From CAVOHU01 sp963817885 (lineage in GTDB: Bacteria; Acidobacteriota; Vicinamibacteria; Vicinamibacterales; JAKQTR01), in the NCBI GenBank assembly GCA_963817885.1, contig CAWFQE010000008.1:124001-188000 (forward strand): a stretch of DNA of 64,000 nucleotides, written 5' to 3'. Positions 17,818-29,825 of this stretch are shown one piece after another (within the stretch, counting starts at the first letter, position 1; each line of letters starts with the position of its first letter). A program made the translations under genes and the position numbers. The notes below the pieces were generated by a model that was not told the DNA's origin, did no database searches, and worked only from the letters and a program-made list of their open reading frames with translations.

Positions 17818-17873
17818 GGCTTGAGGCCTAGGGCTTAGGGCTTAAGCCCCAAGCCCTAAGGCCCTTTCGTCGC
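17800..17873. repeat. Heptad-repeat element B forming a 74-bp palindrome over the end of the GlmU-like gene
   Basis: TTRRGGC-type heptads in both orientations fill 17811-17865. They are bracketed by perfect 11-bp inverted arms, GCGACGAAAGG (17800-17810, within the last codons of the upstream gene) and CCTTTCGTCGC (17863-17873). The whole is a near-perfect hairpin in RNA or DNA just upstream of the glmS ribosome-binding site. It could attenuate or stabilise transcripts. Confidence 0.85.
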
Positions 17874-17890
17874 AGTATGGGAGGTCCTCT

Positions 17891-19738
17891 ATGTGCGGCA
17901 TCATCGGCTACCTTGGTCCCCGGCCCGTGGTGCCGGTCCTGCTCGACGGGCTTCGGCGACTGGAATACCGCGGCTACGATTCGGCCGGGATTGCGGTCGT
18001 GCACGACGGCGAGATACGGGTGCGCCGAAGTGCGGGGAAACTGGCCCGGCTCGAGCAGGCCGTCGCGACCGACCCGGTCGAAGGCGACTACGGCATCGGG
18101 CACACCCGCTGGGCCACCCACGGCCGGCCGACCGAGGAAAACGCTCATCCCCACCGTGACTGCACCGGCCGGATCGTCGTCGTCCACAACGGGATCATCG
18201 AGAACTACCAGGACCTGAAGCATCAGCTGCAGGGCGAGGGCCATACCTTCGTCACCGAGACCGACACGGAGATTGTCGCCCACCTGGTCGAGCGCGAGGC
18301 TCGCCGCGGCGCGTCGCTCGAAACGGCGGTCCGCCGCGCGCTCTCCGAGCTTCGCGGACTGTTCGTGCTGGTCCTGATGTCGGCGGACGATCCCGACACG
18401 ATTGTCGCGGCGCGAAACGGGCCGCCTCTGGTCGTGGGGCTCGGCAAGGACGAGTGGTTCGTTGCCTCCGACGTCCCCGCCATTCTCCAGCACACCCGCG
18501 AGGTCGTGTTCCTCAACGACCAGGAGATGGCCGTGATCACGCGCGGCGGCGCGGCGTTCTCGACCTTCGGCGGCACCGCGCTCAGCCCGACTCCTCAGCA
18601 CGTCGTGTGGGATCCCATCCAGGCCGAGAAGGCCGGATACAAGCACTTCATGCTCAAGGAGATCGTCGAGCAGCCCTCGGCGGTGCGGGACACGATCCTT
18701 GGACGCGTCTCACTGGACACGGGCCGCGTGTTCCTGGACGAAATCGGCCTGACCACGGCCGAGCTCGCCGACATCGACAAGATCACCCTGCTGGCCTGCG
18801 GCACGTCGTGGCACTCGGCGCTCATCGGGAAGTTCCTGATCGAAGAGCTCGCGCGAATCCCGGTCGAGGTGGACTACGGGTCGGAGTTCCGTTATCGCAG
18901 TCCAATCGTCGGAGTCCGCTCACTGGCCGTTGTCGTCACGCAGTCGGGCGAGACCGCTGACACGCTGGCCGCGCTGCGCGAGGCGAAGCGGCAGGGCGCG
19001 CGCAGCGTGTCGATCTGCAATGTCGTCGGAAGCATGGCGAGCCGTGAGACCGACGGGACCGTCTACACGCACGCCGGCCCGGAGATCGGCGTGGCGTCCA
19101 CCAAGGCGTTCACCTGCCAGCTGGTGGCGCTCGAGCTGCTCGCGCTGTACCTGGCGCAGGCTCGCGGGATGCTGACGCCAGGCCTCGCCGGCGAGCACTT
19201 CGAGGCCCTGGTCCAGCTTCCGTCGGTGCTGGAGCAGACCCTCAAGCTGGGGCCGCAGGTCGAGGAGATCGCGCGCCGGTTCTACACGCGCTCGGATTTC
19301 CTGTTCCTCGGCCGCGGGATCAACTACCCGATCGCGCTCGAGGGCGCGCTGAAGCTGAAGGAAGTGTCGTATATCCACGCCGAAGGGTACCCGGCCGGCG
19401 AGATGAAGCACGGGCCGATCGCGCTCATCGACGAGAACATGCCGGTGGTGGCCGTCGCGCCGAGCGACCACGTGCTCGAGAAGATGATCGGCAACATCCT
19501 GGAGGTCAAGGCCCGGGGCGGCAGCGTGGTGGCGCTCTCGACCGAAGGCGATCGCCACATCGAGGAACTGCTCGACCCTTCCACCGATTTCGTGCTGCGG
19601 CTGCCGCCGCTCCACCGGCTGCTCACGCCTGTCGCCTACGTTCTGCCGCTTCAGCTGCTCGCCTACCACGTCGCAGTCCGCAGAGGGTGTGATGTCGATC
19701 AGCCTCGGAATCTCGCGAAGAGCGTGACGGTGGAATAG
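17891..19738 (+). CDS. glmS: Glutamine--fructose-6-phosphate aminotransferase (isomerizing)
   Basis: This 615-residue enzyme makes glucosamine-6-phosphate from fructose-6-phosphate and glutamine, the entry to amino-sugar synthesis. The N-terminal glutaminase starts with the catalytic Cys (MCGIIGYLG), then GYDSAGIAV, GIGHTRWATHGRPTEENAHP and HNGIIENY. The C-terminal half has two SIS domains: LLACGTSWHSALIGKF with VVVTQSGETADTLAALREAK, then FLFLGRGINYPIALEGALKL. It ends in the usual NLAKSVTVE. A GGGAGG ribosome-binding site precedes the ATG. The TAG stop overlaps the first unit of heptad element C. No glmS riboswitch is visible in the short leader. Confidence 0.97.
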   Translation: MCGIIGYLGPRPVVPVLLDGLRRLEYRGYDSAGIAVVHDGEIRVRRSAGKLARLEQAVATDPVEGDYGIGHTRWATHGRPTEENAHPHRDCTGRIVVVHNGIIENYQDLKHQLQGEGHTFVTETDTEIVAHLVEREARRGASLETAVRRALSELRGLFVLVLMSADDPDTIVAARNGPPLVVGLGKDEWFVASDVPAILQHTREVVFLNDQEMAVITRGGAAFSTFGGTALSPTPQHVVWDPIQAEKAGYKHFMLKEIVEQPSAVRDTILGRVSLDTGRVFLDEIGLTTAELADIDKITLLACGTSWHSALIGKFLIEELARIPVEVDYGSEFRYRSPIVGVRSLAVVVTQSGETADTLAALREAKRQGARSVSICNVVGSMASRETDGTVYTHAGPEIGVASTKAFTCQLVALELLALYLAQARGMLTPGLAGEHFEALVQLPSVLEQTLKLGPQVEEIARRFYTRSDFLFLGRGINYPIALEGALKLKEVSYIHAEGYPAGEMKHGPIALIDENMPVVAVAPSDHVLEKMIGNILEVKARGGSVVALSTEGDRHIEELLDPSTDFVLRLPPLHRLLTPVAYVLPLQLLAYHVAVRRGCDVDQPRNLAKSVTVE

Positions 19739-20109
19739 GTTACAGGTTATAGGTTACAGGTTACAGGGAGCAGGGACGGAGCAGGTTACAGGGAACACGG
19801 TACAACGAGAGAGGGAGCGGCGGGCCGGAGCCGCTCGCGTCCGGCTGCAGGTTCCGATGGCTCGCCTGGTATCTCGATTCTGTCCACGTGTGAAATGATC
19901 GTGACGGATGCACCCGAAATTGTGGGTCTTCCTGAGCCTTTTCCGCGGCCACGAAACGTTCACCGCGCCAGCTACGGTCCCTTGACCCCGCGCCCTGTAA
20001 CCCCTTCGTGCGTCCTGTAGCCCGCAACCGTCCCTTGTAGATTGCGCCTTGTACCTGTACCCTGCTCACTCCTCCCTGTAACCTGTAACCTATAACCTAC
20101 AACCTGTAC
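19736..20109. repeat. Heptad-repeat element C (TAYAGGT type), inverted arrays around a ~270-bp core
   Basis: The array begins in the glmS stop codon and runs through 19769 (units TAGGTTACAGGT, TATAGGT). An inverted array (CTGTAACCTGTAACCTATAA) occupies 20073-20106 and ends about 6 bp before the helicase start codon. The terminal arms match over ~31 bp with one or two differences. The 19770-20072 core has a locally less GC-rich stretch (19870-19950) and degenerate heptads at both ends. I see no gene in it. Confidence 0.88.
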
Positions 20110-20111
20110 CG

Positions 20112-22397
20112 ATGGATTTCCTGAATTCCCTGAATCCCGAACAGCGTGAGGCCGTGCTGCACCGCGACGGGCCGCTGCTCATCCTGGCCGGCGCCGGATC
20201 GGGCAAGACGCGGGTGATCGCGTATCGCGTGGCCTACCTGGTCGGCAGCGGCATTGCCGAACCCAATGAAGTGCTCGCCGTCACGTTCACGAACAAGGCG
20301 GCCGAAGAGATGCGGGAGCGCGTTCAGTCGCTGCTCGGCGCCGACTGCGGCCGGCTCTGGGTGTCGACGTTCCACGCCTTCTGCGCCCGCATCCTCCGGC
20401 GCGAGGCCCCGGCGATCGGCCTGCCCCGCGACTTCGTCATCTACGACTCGTCGGATCAGCTCTCGGTGGTCAAGCGGACGCTCAAGGAGCTGCAGATCGA
20501 CGAAAGCTCCCTTCAGCCCCGCGCCGCCCTCTCGCGCATCAGCCAGTGCAAGAACCGGATGGAGTCGCCGGCCGACGTCTTGTCGAGCGGCAATTTCCGC
20601 GACGAGAAGTTCGGGCGTGTCTACCAGGCCTACCTCGATGCGCTCGCGTCGAGCGGCGCGCTTGACTTCGACGATCTCCTGCTGCGTTCCGTCGAGCTGC
20701 TCGAGAAAGCCGAAGCCGTTCGCCGCAAGTACAGCGAGCAGTTCCGGTTCATCATGGTCGACGAGTACCAGGACACCAACCGTCCGCAGTACCTGCTGAT
20801 GACCCGGCTCGCCGAAGTGCACCGGAACCTGGCGGTGGTCGGCGACCCTGACCAGTCCATCTACAAGTGGCGCGGCGCCGACATCCGCAACATCCTGGAT
20901 TTCGAGCAGGACTTTCCGGAGGCCCTGACGGTCCGCCTCGAGCGCAACTATCGATCGACGCAGATCATCCTCGACGCGGCGTCGGCCGTGATCAGCCGCA
21001 ACCTGAACCGCAAGGAGAAGCGGCTCTGGACCGAGCGCAAGGGCGGCGATCGCATTGTCTACGCCCGTTGCGGCGACGAGCTCGAAGAGGCCGACTTCAT
21101 CGCGCGGGCCCTGCGGACCTCGGTCGGTTCCGGCCCGGACGAGACGGCAGCCGTGCTCTACCGGACCAACGCGCAGTCGCGCGTCCTCGAGGATGCGCTG
21201 CGCCGGGCGAACCTCGCCTACCGGATCATCGGGAGCGTGCGGTTCTACGAGCGGAAGGAAATCAAGGACACGCTCGCGTATCTCCGGCTGCTCCTCAATC
21301 CCCACGACGATGTGAGCCTGCGGCGCGTGATCAACGTGCCGTCGCGTGGCATCGGCAAGGGGGTGATGGACGCGCTCGAAGAAGCGGCCGCCGATCGCGG
21401 TGACGCCGAGACCCTGCGCGAGCGGACCCCGCTCCTGTCGGCGGGAACGCCGGCCGCGCCGGCCGCGGTGTCGCTCTGGGCGGGCCTGACCCGGGGCCTC
21501 GAAGTGGGCCGCTTCCCTGCCAGGACGCGTGCATCGCTCGCGGCATTCCGCGACCTGATCCTTGCCCTGGCGGAGCTGGCCCGTCACGAGCCGGTATCCA
21601 CGGTGATCGGCAAGGTGCTGGATCAGTCCGGCTACGTCCAGGACCTCCGCGAGGATCGCAGCGAGGAGGCGGACGGGCGGATCGAGAACCTCTCGGAGCT
21701 GGTCTCGGCGGCGCGCGAGTACGAGGCGCGCGATCCCGAGCCATCGCTCGCGGCGTTCGTCGACCGGCTGTCGCTGCTCTCGGATGCCGACGAATCGGCC
21801 GGCGCCAAAGATGCGCGCGTCCTGCTGATGACGCTGCACAGCGCGAAGGGGCTCGAGTTCCCCGCCGTGTTCATCTCGGGGCTCGAAGAAGGACTGTTCC
21901 CGCACTCTCGATCCACGGATGACATCGCCGAGCTCGAGGAAGAGCGGCGGCTGTGCTACGTGGGCATGACCCGCGCGCGGAGCCACCTCGTGCTGACCAG
22001 TGCGAACCGCCGGCGTGTGTTCGGCGAGTACCGGGCGACCGAGCCGTCGCGGTTCATCGACGAGGTCCCCGCGGAGCTGGTCGAGCGCGTGGATTTCGTC
22101 GGGTCAGGCGGCTACTCCGCCGGCCGGGCTGGCGGCCGATCGGATTTTCGCGTGGACCCGTATGCGCGGCCTCCGCGCGGCCGCGTCCGCGAGTCGACCC
22201 CCGCCTACAGTTACGAGGATGAGGATCAGTCTGGTGGCGCGCTCGCGCCGGGGATGCGCGTGCGCCATCCGCAGTTCGGCGTCGGGACCGTGCTCGACGT
22301 GGAAAATCTCCACGACGACGTCAAGTTGAGCGTCCGATTTGCCAGTGTCGGCGTGAAACGGCTTCTCGCGAAGTTCGCGCGCCTGACGCCCGCGTAG
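20112..22397 (+). CDS. UvrD/PcrA-type ATP-dependent DNA helicase
   Basis: This 761-residue superfamily 1A 3'-5' helicase would act in repair and replication-fork maintenance. Motif Q is LNPEQREAV, Walker A is ILAGAGSGKTRV, motif Ia is VTFTNKAAEEMRERV, and Walker B is FIMVDEYQDTN. Further motifs are VGDPDQSIYKWRGAD, LERNYRST, and the late motifs LMTLHSAKGLEFPAVFISGL and YVGMTRARSHL. The C-terminus (GMRVRHPQFGVGTVLDVEN) is the PcrA/UvrD Tudor-like domain that contacts RNA polymerase. It starts directly after a heptad array with no clear ribosome-binding site. PcrA versus UvrD naming cannot be decided here. Confidence 0.96.
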   Translation: MDFLNSLNPEQREAVLHRDGPLLILAGAGSGKTRVIAYRVAYLVGSGIAEPNEVLAVTFTNKAAEEMRERVQSLLGADCGRLWVSTFHAFCARILRREAPAIGLPRDFVIYDSSDQLSVVKRTLKELQIDESSLQPRAALSRISQCKNRMESPADVLSSGNFRDEKFGRVYQAYLDALASSGALDFDDLLLRSVELLEKAEAVRRKYSEQFRFIMVDEYQDTNRPQYLLMTRLAEVHRNLAVVGDPDQSIYKWRGADIRNILDFEQDFPEALTVRLERNYRSTQIILDAASAVISRNLNRKEKRLWTERKGGDRIVYARCGDELEEADFIARALRTSVGSGPDETAAVLYRTNAQSRVLEDALRRANLAYRIIGSVRFYERKEIKDTLAYLRLLLNPHDDVSLRRVINVPSRGIGKGVMDALEEAAADRGDAETLRERTPLLSAGTPAAPAAVSLWAGLTRGLEVGRFPARTRASLAAFRDLILALAELARHEPVSTVIGKVLDQSGYVQDLREDRSEEADGRIENLSELVSAAREYEARDPEPSLAAFVDRLSLLSDADESAGAKDARVLLMTLHSAKGLEFPAVFISGLEEGLFPHSRSTDDIAELEEERRLCYVGMTRARSHLVLTSANRRRVFGEYRATEPSRFIDEVPAELVERVDFVGSGGYSAGRAGGRSDFRVDPYARPPRGRVRESTPAYSYEDEDQSGGALAPGMRVRHPQFGVGTVLDVENLHDDVKLSVRFASVGVKRLLAKFARLTPA

Positions 22398-22409
22398 CCG
22401 GACGATCCC

Positions 22410-22553
22410 GCCGGGGCTGAAGCCCCGGCCTCCATCCAGAACGGGCCTGTCGCGGGCAGCCGCTGGCCGGCGCTGTCACGCCGGGGCTGAAGCCCCGGCC
22501 TCCATTCAGAACGGGCCTGTCGCGGGCAGCCGGCCGTTGGCCGGAGCTGTCAC
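22410..22553. repeat. Two 70-bp direct repeats with GGGGCTGAAGCCCC hairpin
   Basis: The 325-bp gap 22398-22722 has no gene. Two direct copies start at 22410 and 22480. Each begins with a near-palindrome GCCGGGGCTGAAGCCCCGGC followed by CTCCATYCAGAACGGGCCTG and a CGCGGGCAGCCG tail. Copy 2 has a short 4-bp-scale rearrangement near its end. The GGGGCTGAAGCCCC core resembles a dispersed intergenic palindrome known from several GC-rich phyla. The rest of the gap (22554-22722) shows nothing recognisable. Confidence 0.85.
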
Positions 22554-22722
22554 ATCGAGGCGGACAGACCTCCGGCTCCAATCTCGTGTGGCGGGTTCGC
22601 GTGTGGGGGCGGGCCTGACTCGGGCGCGGCTTGGGGGGTGCCGCTGCCCGGGGCCCAAAAGGACGAGGCCCCGGGGTGCTGCTCTGGCTTGTCGAGAGGC
22701 CGGCAACGCGCCGGACGCGCTC

Positions 22723-23448
22723 CTACTTGGCTTCCTTGAACCCGGTGATGATCCAGCGGCCGTTCAGGTCGGTGCCGTCGGCCTTCTTCATCCGGGCCTG
22801 CTGCATCGTGAAGATGTACGTGCGCTTCTCGTTGGCCCCGCCCGGAGCCTTGACGGTTCCGCTGACGGTGATTTCCTTGGTGGCGAGCACGCCGTCCATG
22901 CCCGTCACGTCAACCGGGTTGCGCGGATCGAGCAGGCTCAGCTCGACGACGCCCCGGCCCTCGTTCAGGGCCTTGCGCGCCTCGGAGAGCTTCTTCGAGG
23001 AGGCGGCCTGTTCCTCGCGCCACTTGGTCCATTCCTGCTGGACGGTGGCGTCCTTGCCCCCGACCTTCCCGCCCTTGGCTTCGATCTTCAGGACGCGATC
23101 GATGGCCTCGGTGTTCTTGTCCTGGTATTCGGTCTTCTTCTTGGTGAAGGCGTTGTCGGCATCGGCCGCTTCCTTCACGGCCTGGGCCCGCGTCTTGAAC
23201 TCGAGCGTCTTCACCTGTTCAGCACCCTGAGCGGTGATGCTGAAGCCGCCCATCGTCCCGTCCTTGGTCGGGTCGAAGGAAGTGGTCGCGAAGTTGCCGA
23301 GGGTCACGTTGTCGCGCAGCTTCGACGCCGTGAAGAACTTCTGAAGGATCGGGTACTCTTCTCCTCCGCCGCAGCTGGCCATGAGAAAGGCCGCGACGAG
23401 AAATACCGGGGCGAGCAGGAACCAAGTAGGACGTTTCGGCCGAAGCAT
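22723..23448 (-). CDS. Putative lipoprotein, unknown function
   Basis: This 241-residue protein has a clear lipoprotein signal: basic start MLRPKRPTW, hydrophobic core, then lipobox FLMASC with Cys at ~26. The mature part begins GGGEEYPILQKFFTASKLRD. It includes a Lys/Ala/Glu-rich predicted coiled coil (residues ~80-160, e.g. EWTKWREEQAASSKKLSEAR) and a beta-rich C-terminus ending GRWIITGFKEAK. I do not recognise a family. It lies 12 bp downstream of gyrA on the same strand, so may be co-transcribed. Confidence 0.8.
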   Translation of the reverse strand: MLRPKRPTWFLLAPVFLVAAFLMASCGGGEEYPILQKFFTASKLRDNVTLGNFATTSFDPTKDGTMGGFSITAQGAEQVKTLEFKTRAQAVKEAADADNAFTKKKTEYQDKNTEAIDRVLKIEAKGGKVGGKDATVQQEWTKWREEQAASSKKLSEARKALNEGRGVVELSLLDPRNPVDVTGMDGVLATKEITVSGTVKAPGGANEKRTYIFTMQQARMKKADGTDLNGRWIITGFKEAK

Positions 23449-23460
23449 GCCAGCCTCCTT

Positions 23461-25920
23461 TTACTCCGCGATTGGATTGTCTTCCTCTTTCTCAGCCAGT
23501 CTTGCCGCTGAAACCACTCGATCGTCGGGTTCTATCTCGATCAGGCGCACGCCCTGCGTGGCCCGGCCGATGGCTCGGATGTCTCCGGTCACCATGCGCA
23601 GGACTTTGCCCTGCTGCGTGATGAACATCATCTCGTCCTCGTCCCGAACGTAGGCGATTCCCACGACGCGGCCGTTCCGGTCGGTCGTGTGGATGTTAAT
23701 AATACCCACACCGCCCCTCGACTGCACGCGGTATTCGTCAAGTTCCGTTCTCTTGCCGTAGCCGTGCTCGCAGATGGTCAGCAGGGTCCCGCCGCCGGCC
23801 TGCACGGCTTCCATCGCCACGACCTCGTCGCCCTCGCGGAGGCTGATGCCCCGGACGCCGTAGGCGGACCGTCCCATGGGGCGGACGTCGCGTTCCGGGA
23901 ACCGGATGGCCTTCCCGTCTCTCGACCCGATGAACACGTCGCCGGATCCGTCCGTGATCTGGGCGGCGATCACGGCGTCATCGGCTTCCACGCCCATCGC
24001 GATGATGCCTCCGGCCCTGGGATTGCTGAAGGCGGACAGCGCCGTCTTCTTGACGATCCCCTTCCGGGTGCCCATGAAGACGAACTTGTCGTCTTCCCAC
24101 TCCCGCACGGGCAGCAGCGCCGCGATCTTCTCGCCCTCCGCCATCGAGACCAGGTTGGTCAGGGCGCGGCCGCTGCCGTCTGGCCCGACGTCGGGGATCT
24201 CGTGGACCTTCAGCCAGTACGCCCGGCCGCGGTCCGAGAAGATCATGATGTAGGCGTGCGTGGAGCCCGTGAAGAGGTGTGCGACGAAGTCCTCCTCGCG
24301 GAACCGCATGCCGATCCGGCCCTTGCCGCCGCGGCGCTGGTTCCGGTAGTTGGTGATGGCCGTGCGCTTGATGTACCCGGTGTTGGTGACCGTGATCGCC
24401 ATCTCTTCATCCGCGATCAGGTCCTCGATGCGGAACTCGCCGCTCTCGTCGGTGAAGGTCGTGCGGCGGGGATCGCCGTACTTGGCCTGCACGGCGCGCA
24501 GCTCCTGGACGATGATCTCCATCAGCATCGCGTGATTGGCGAGGATCTCCTTCAGCCGGGCGATCGTCTTCAGCACCTCGACCAGCTCGTCCTCGATCTT
24601 CTGTCGCTCGAGGCCGGTCAGCCGCTGCAGCTGCATGTCGAGGATGGCCTGGGCCTGGATCGTGCTCAGTCCGAAGGTGGTCGTCAGGCCGTCGCGCGCC
24701 TCGGCGGGCGATCGCGAGGCGCGGATGAGCCTGATCACCTCGTCGATGTGATCGAGCGCGATCTTCAGGCCCTCGAGGATGTGCGCCCGGGCTTCGGCTT
24801 TCCGCAGCTCGAACTCGATCCGGCGCCGGACGACCTCGCGGCGGAACTCGATGAAGAGGTCCAGCATCTCGGCGAGCGGCAGGACGCGCGGGCGCCCGGC
24901 GACGATCGCCAGCATGATGATGCCGAAGCTGGACTGCAGCGGCGTGTGCTTGTAGAGGTTGTTCAGGACGACATCGGGCAGCTCGCCGCGCTTCAGCTCG
25001 ATGACGACGCGCATGCCGTCGCGGTCGGATTCGTCCCGCAGGTCGGAGATGCCCTCGATCGTCTTGTCGCGGACCAGCTCGGCGATCTTCTCGATGAGCT
25101 TCGCCTTGTTGACCTGGTAGGGAATCTCGGAGATGACGATCGACTCCTTGTCGCCCTTCTTCGCCTTTTCCACCGAGGTTCGCGCCCGCACGGTCACCGA
25201 TCCGCGCCCGGTCCGGTACGCCTGCACGATGCCCGATCGGCCGACAATGGTCGCCCCGGTCGGGAAGTCGGGGCCGGGGATCCCTCGCAGCAGCGCGATG
25301 GTGCGTTCGTCTTCGGACGCCTCCGGGTGCTCGATGAGCCAGATGACGCCGTCGATGACCTCGCGCATGTTGTGCGGCGGGATGTTGGTGGCCATCCCGA
25401 CCGCGATGCCCGAGGACCCGTTGACGAGCAGGTTGGGGTACGGCGCGGGGAGCACCGACGGCTCCTCGGTCGTCTCGTCGTAGTTCGGGACGAAGTCGAC
25501 CGTGTCCTTGTCGAGGTCGGCCATCAATTCGTCGGACAGTGCGGTCAGCCTCGCCTCGGTGTAGCGCATCGCCGCCGGCGGGTCGCCGTCGACCGATCCG
25601 AAGTTGCCCTGCCCGTCGACGAGCTGGTAGCGCATGTTGAAGTCCTGCGCCATGCGGACCAGCGTGTCGTAGATCGCCTGATCGCCGTGCGGATGGAAGT
25701 TGCCCATCACCTCGCCGACGATCTTCGCGCACTTCCGGTAGGTCCGGTTCGCCGCGAGCCCCATGAGGCGCATGCCGTAGAGCACGCGCCGGTGCGAGGG
25801 TTTCAGCCCGTCCCGGATGTCGGGAAGCGCCCGGCCGATGATTACGCTCATGGCGTAATCCATGTACGAGCGCTTCATCTCGTCTTCGATGTTGACGGGG
25901 ATCTTGATTGCGGAGTCCAT
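23461..25920 (-). CDS. gyrA: DNA gyrase subunit A
   Basis: This 819-residue breakage-reunion subunit negatively supercoils DNA together with GyrB. The N-terminal winged-helix domain has the catalytic Tyr at residue 120 (PPAAMRYTEARL). The QRRGGKG GyrA box is intact within NYRNQRRGGKGRIGM, separating gyrase from topoisomerase IV. Six beta-pinwheel repeats make up the C-terminus. The quinolone-determining loop reads HPHGDQAIYDTLV, with Gln81 where E. coli has Ser83. It lies downstream of gyrB across heptad element D. Confidence 0.98.
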   Translation of the reverse strand: MDSAIKIPVNIEDEMKRSYMDYAMSVIIGRALPDIRDGLKPSHRRVLYGMRLMGLAANRTYRKCAKIVGEVMGNFHPHGDQAIYDTLVRMAQDFNMRYQLVDGQGNFGSVDGDPPAAMRYTEARLTALSDELMADLDKDTVDFVPNYDETTEEPSVLPAPYPNLLVNGSSGIAVGMATNIPPHNMREVIDGVIWLIEHPEASEDERTIALLRGIPGPDFPTGATIVGRSGIVQAYRTGRGSVTVRARTSVEKAKKGDKESIVISEIPYQVNKAKLIEKIAELVRDKTIEGISDLRDESDRDGMRVVIELKRGELPDVVLNNLYKHTPLQSSFGIIMLAIVAGRPRVLPLAEMLDLFIEFRREVVRRRIEFELRKAEARAHILEGLKIALDHIDEVIRLIRASRSPAEARDGLTTTFGLSTIQAQAILDMQLQRLTGLERQKIEDELVEVLKTIARLKEILANHAMLMEIIVQELRAVQAKYGDPRRTTFTDESGEFRIEDLIADEEMAITVTNTGYIKRTAITNYRNQRRGGKGRIGMRFREEDFVAHLFTGSTHAYIMIFSDRGRAYWLKVHEIPDVGPDGSGRALTNLVSMAEGEKIAALLPVREWEDDKFVFMGTRKGIVKKTALSAFSNPRAGGIIAMGVEADDAVIAAQITDGSGDVFIGSRDGKAIRFPERDVRPMGRSAYGVRGISLREGDEVVAMEAVQAGGGTLLTICEHGYGKRTELDEYRVQSRGGVGIINIHTTDRNGRVVGIAYVRDEDEMMFITQQGKVLRMVTGDIRAIGRATQGVRLIEIEPDDRVVSAARLAEKEEDNPIAE

Positions 25921-25929
25921 CGTCTCCTT

Positions 25930-26016
25930 GCGGCTCGCGGCTCGAGGCTTGGGGGCTTGAGGCTTATGGCTTGGGGCTGAAGGGCCTTAAGGCTCGAGCC
26001 TCAAGCCCTAAGCCCC
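25930..26016. repeat. Heptad-repeat element D (TTRRGGC type) between gyrB and gyrA
   Basis: Units such as GGCTCGC, GGCTCGA, GGCTTGG, GGCTTAT run from 25930 to about 25978. Inverted units (GCCTCAA, GCCCTAA, GCCCC) run to 26016, right up to the gyrB stop codon. The two arms can pair into a hairpin. This is the only sequence between gyrB and gyrA. Confidence 0.85.
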
Positions 26017-26019
26017 TGT

Positions 26020-28707
<2,688 letters not shown>

Positions 28708-28715
28708 GTCGCCTT

Positions 28716-29825
28716 TCAGATCCTCATCGGCATCACGACATACGTGTAGTCGTAATCCATCGCACCCACGGGCTTCATGACGGTCTGGCTGACTTCGTCC
28801 TTGAATTCGATGGCGATGAGGTCGGTCTGCACGGCGTTGAGGAATTCGAGAACGTACTGGGCATTGAAGGAAATCTGCAGCGCGGGTCCGCCGTACTCCA
28901 CCGCGAGCTGCTCGTGCGCCTCGCCGAGCTCCGGGCTGTTCGAGGCAATTTCCACGTGTCCGGACTCCAGCGTGAACTTGATCGCGCGGGACCGTTCGTT
29001 CGACAGGAGCGCCACGCGCCGGATCGCACTCATGATGCGATCGCGCTCGAACTCGATGCGCTTGTCGTTCCCCTTCGGGATCACCCGCTCGTAGGCCGGG
29101 AACTGGCCGTCGATCATCCGCGAGACCAGGACGCGGCCGTCGATCTCGAAGAACAGGTGGTTCTCGCCGCGCTCGTAGGTGATGTCGCCCTCGCCCTCGG
29201 CCAGCAGCCGCCCGAGCTCCAGCAGCGTCTTCTTGGGCAGGATGACGCGCGCTTCCTCGCCCTTCTTGCCGCCGCCGTCGCGCGCCGCGCTGACATACGC
29301 CAGCCGGTGCCCGTCGGTCGCCACCAGGATCATCCCGTCGTGCTTGATGACGAACAGCGCGCCGTTGAGGAAGTAGCGCGTGTCCTCGCCGGTGATCGCG
29401 AACTGCGTCTTCGCCACCATCTCGCGCAGCGCCTTGCGGTTCAGCGTGACCGCGCCTTCGCCGGCCGCCTCGGGAATGGTGGGGAAGTCCTCGCGCGGCA
29501 GCGTCTGCATGCGGGATTCGAACCGGTCGGCGGCGATCTTCACGCCGCCCTTGTGCTCTTCGATCCGGACGTCGGTTTCCGGGAGCTCCTTGATGATTTC
29601 GTAGAGCTTCTTGGCGGGCAGCGTGAGCGATCCGCCCGTGGCAATCGATGCGGCGCAGTGGCAGCGAAGACCGACCTCGAGATCGGTCGCCGCCATGCGG
29701 ACATCCTCACCCTTGGCTTCCATCAGAACGTTGGCCAGGATGGGAATCGTGTTCTTGCGCTCCACGATGCCCTGGAAAAACTGCAGTTCTTTCAGGAGGT
29801 CGTTCTTTCGGACGACGAGTTCCAT
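28716..29825 (-). CDS. dnaN: DNA polymerase III subunit beta (sliding clamp)
   Basis: This 369-residue clamp protein tethers DNA polymerase III to DNA. All three clamp domains are present, starting MELVVRKNDLLKELQFFQGI and including LVATDGHRLAYV, FPAYERVIPKGNDKRIEFER and the C-terminal YVVMPMRI, which is part of the protein-binding cleft. Length is normal. It follows dnaA on the same strand after a 292-bp gap with its own promoter, and is followed 8 bp later by gyrB. recF, often found between dnaN and gyrB, is absent here. Confidence 0.98.
   Translation of the reverse strand: MELVVRKNDLLKELQFFQGIVERKNTIPILANVLMEAKGEDVRMAATDLEVGLRCHCAASIATGGSLTLPAKKLYEIIKELPETDVRIEEHKGGVKIAADRFESRMQTLPREDFPTIPEAAGEGAVTLNRKALREMVAKTQFAITGEDTRYFLNGALFVIKHDGMILVATDGHRLAYVSAARDGGGKKGEEARVILPKKTLLELGRLLAEGEGDITYERGENHLFFEIDGRVLVSRMIDGQFPAYERVIPKGNDKRIEFERDRIMSAIRRVALLSNERSRAIKFTLESGHVEIASNSPELGEAHEQLAVEYGGPALQISFNAQYVLEFLNAVQTDLIAIEFKDEVSQTVMKPVGAMDYDYTYVVMPMRI

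Noticed and set aside
17739..17890. glmS riboswitch/ribozyme upstream of glmS
   Set aside because: The 73-bp gap is filled by the heptad palindrome; no room or motif for the ribozyme fold.
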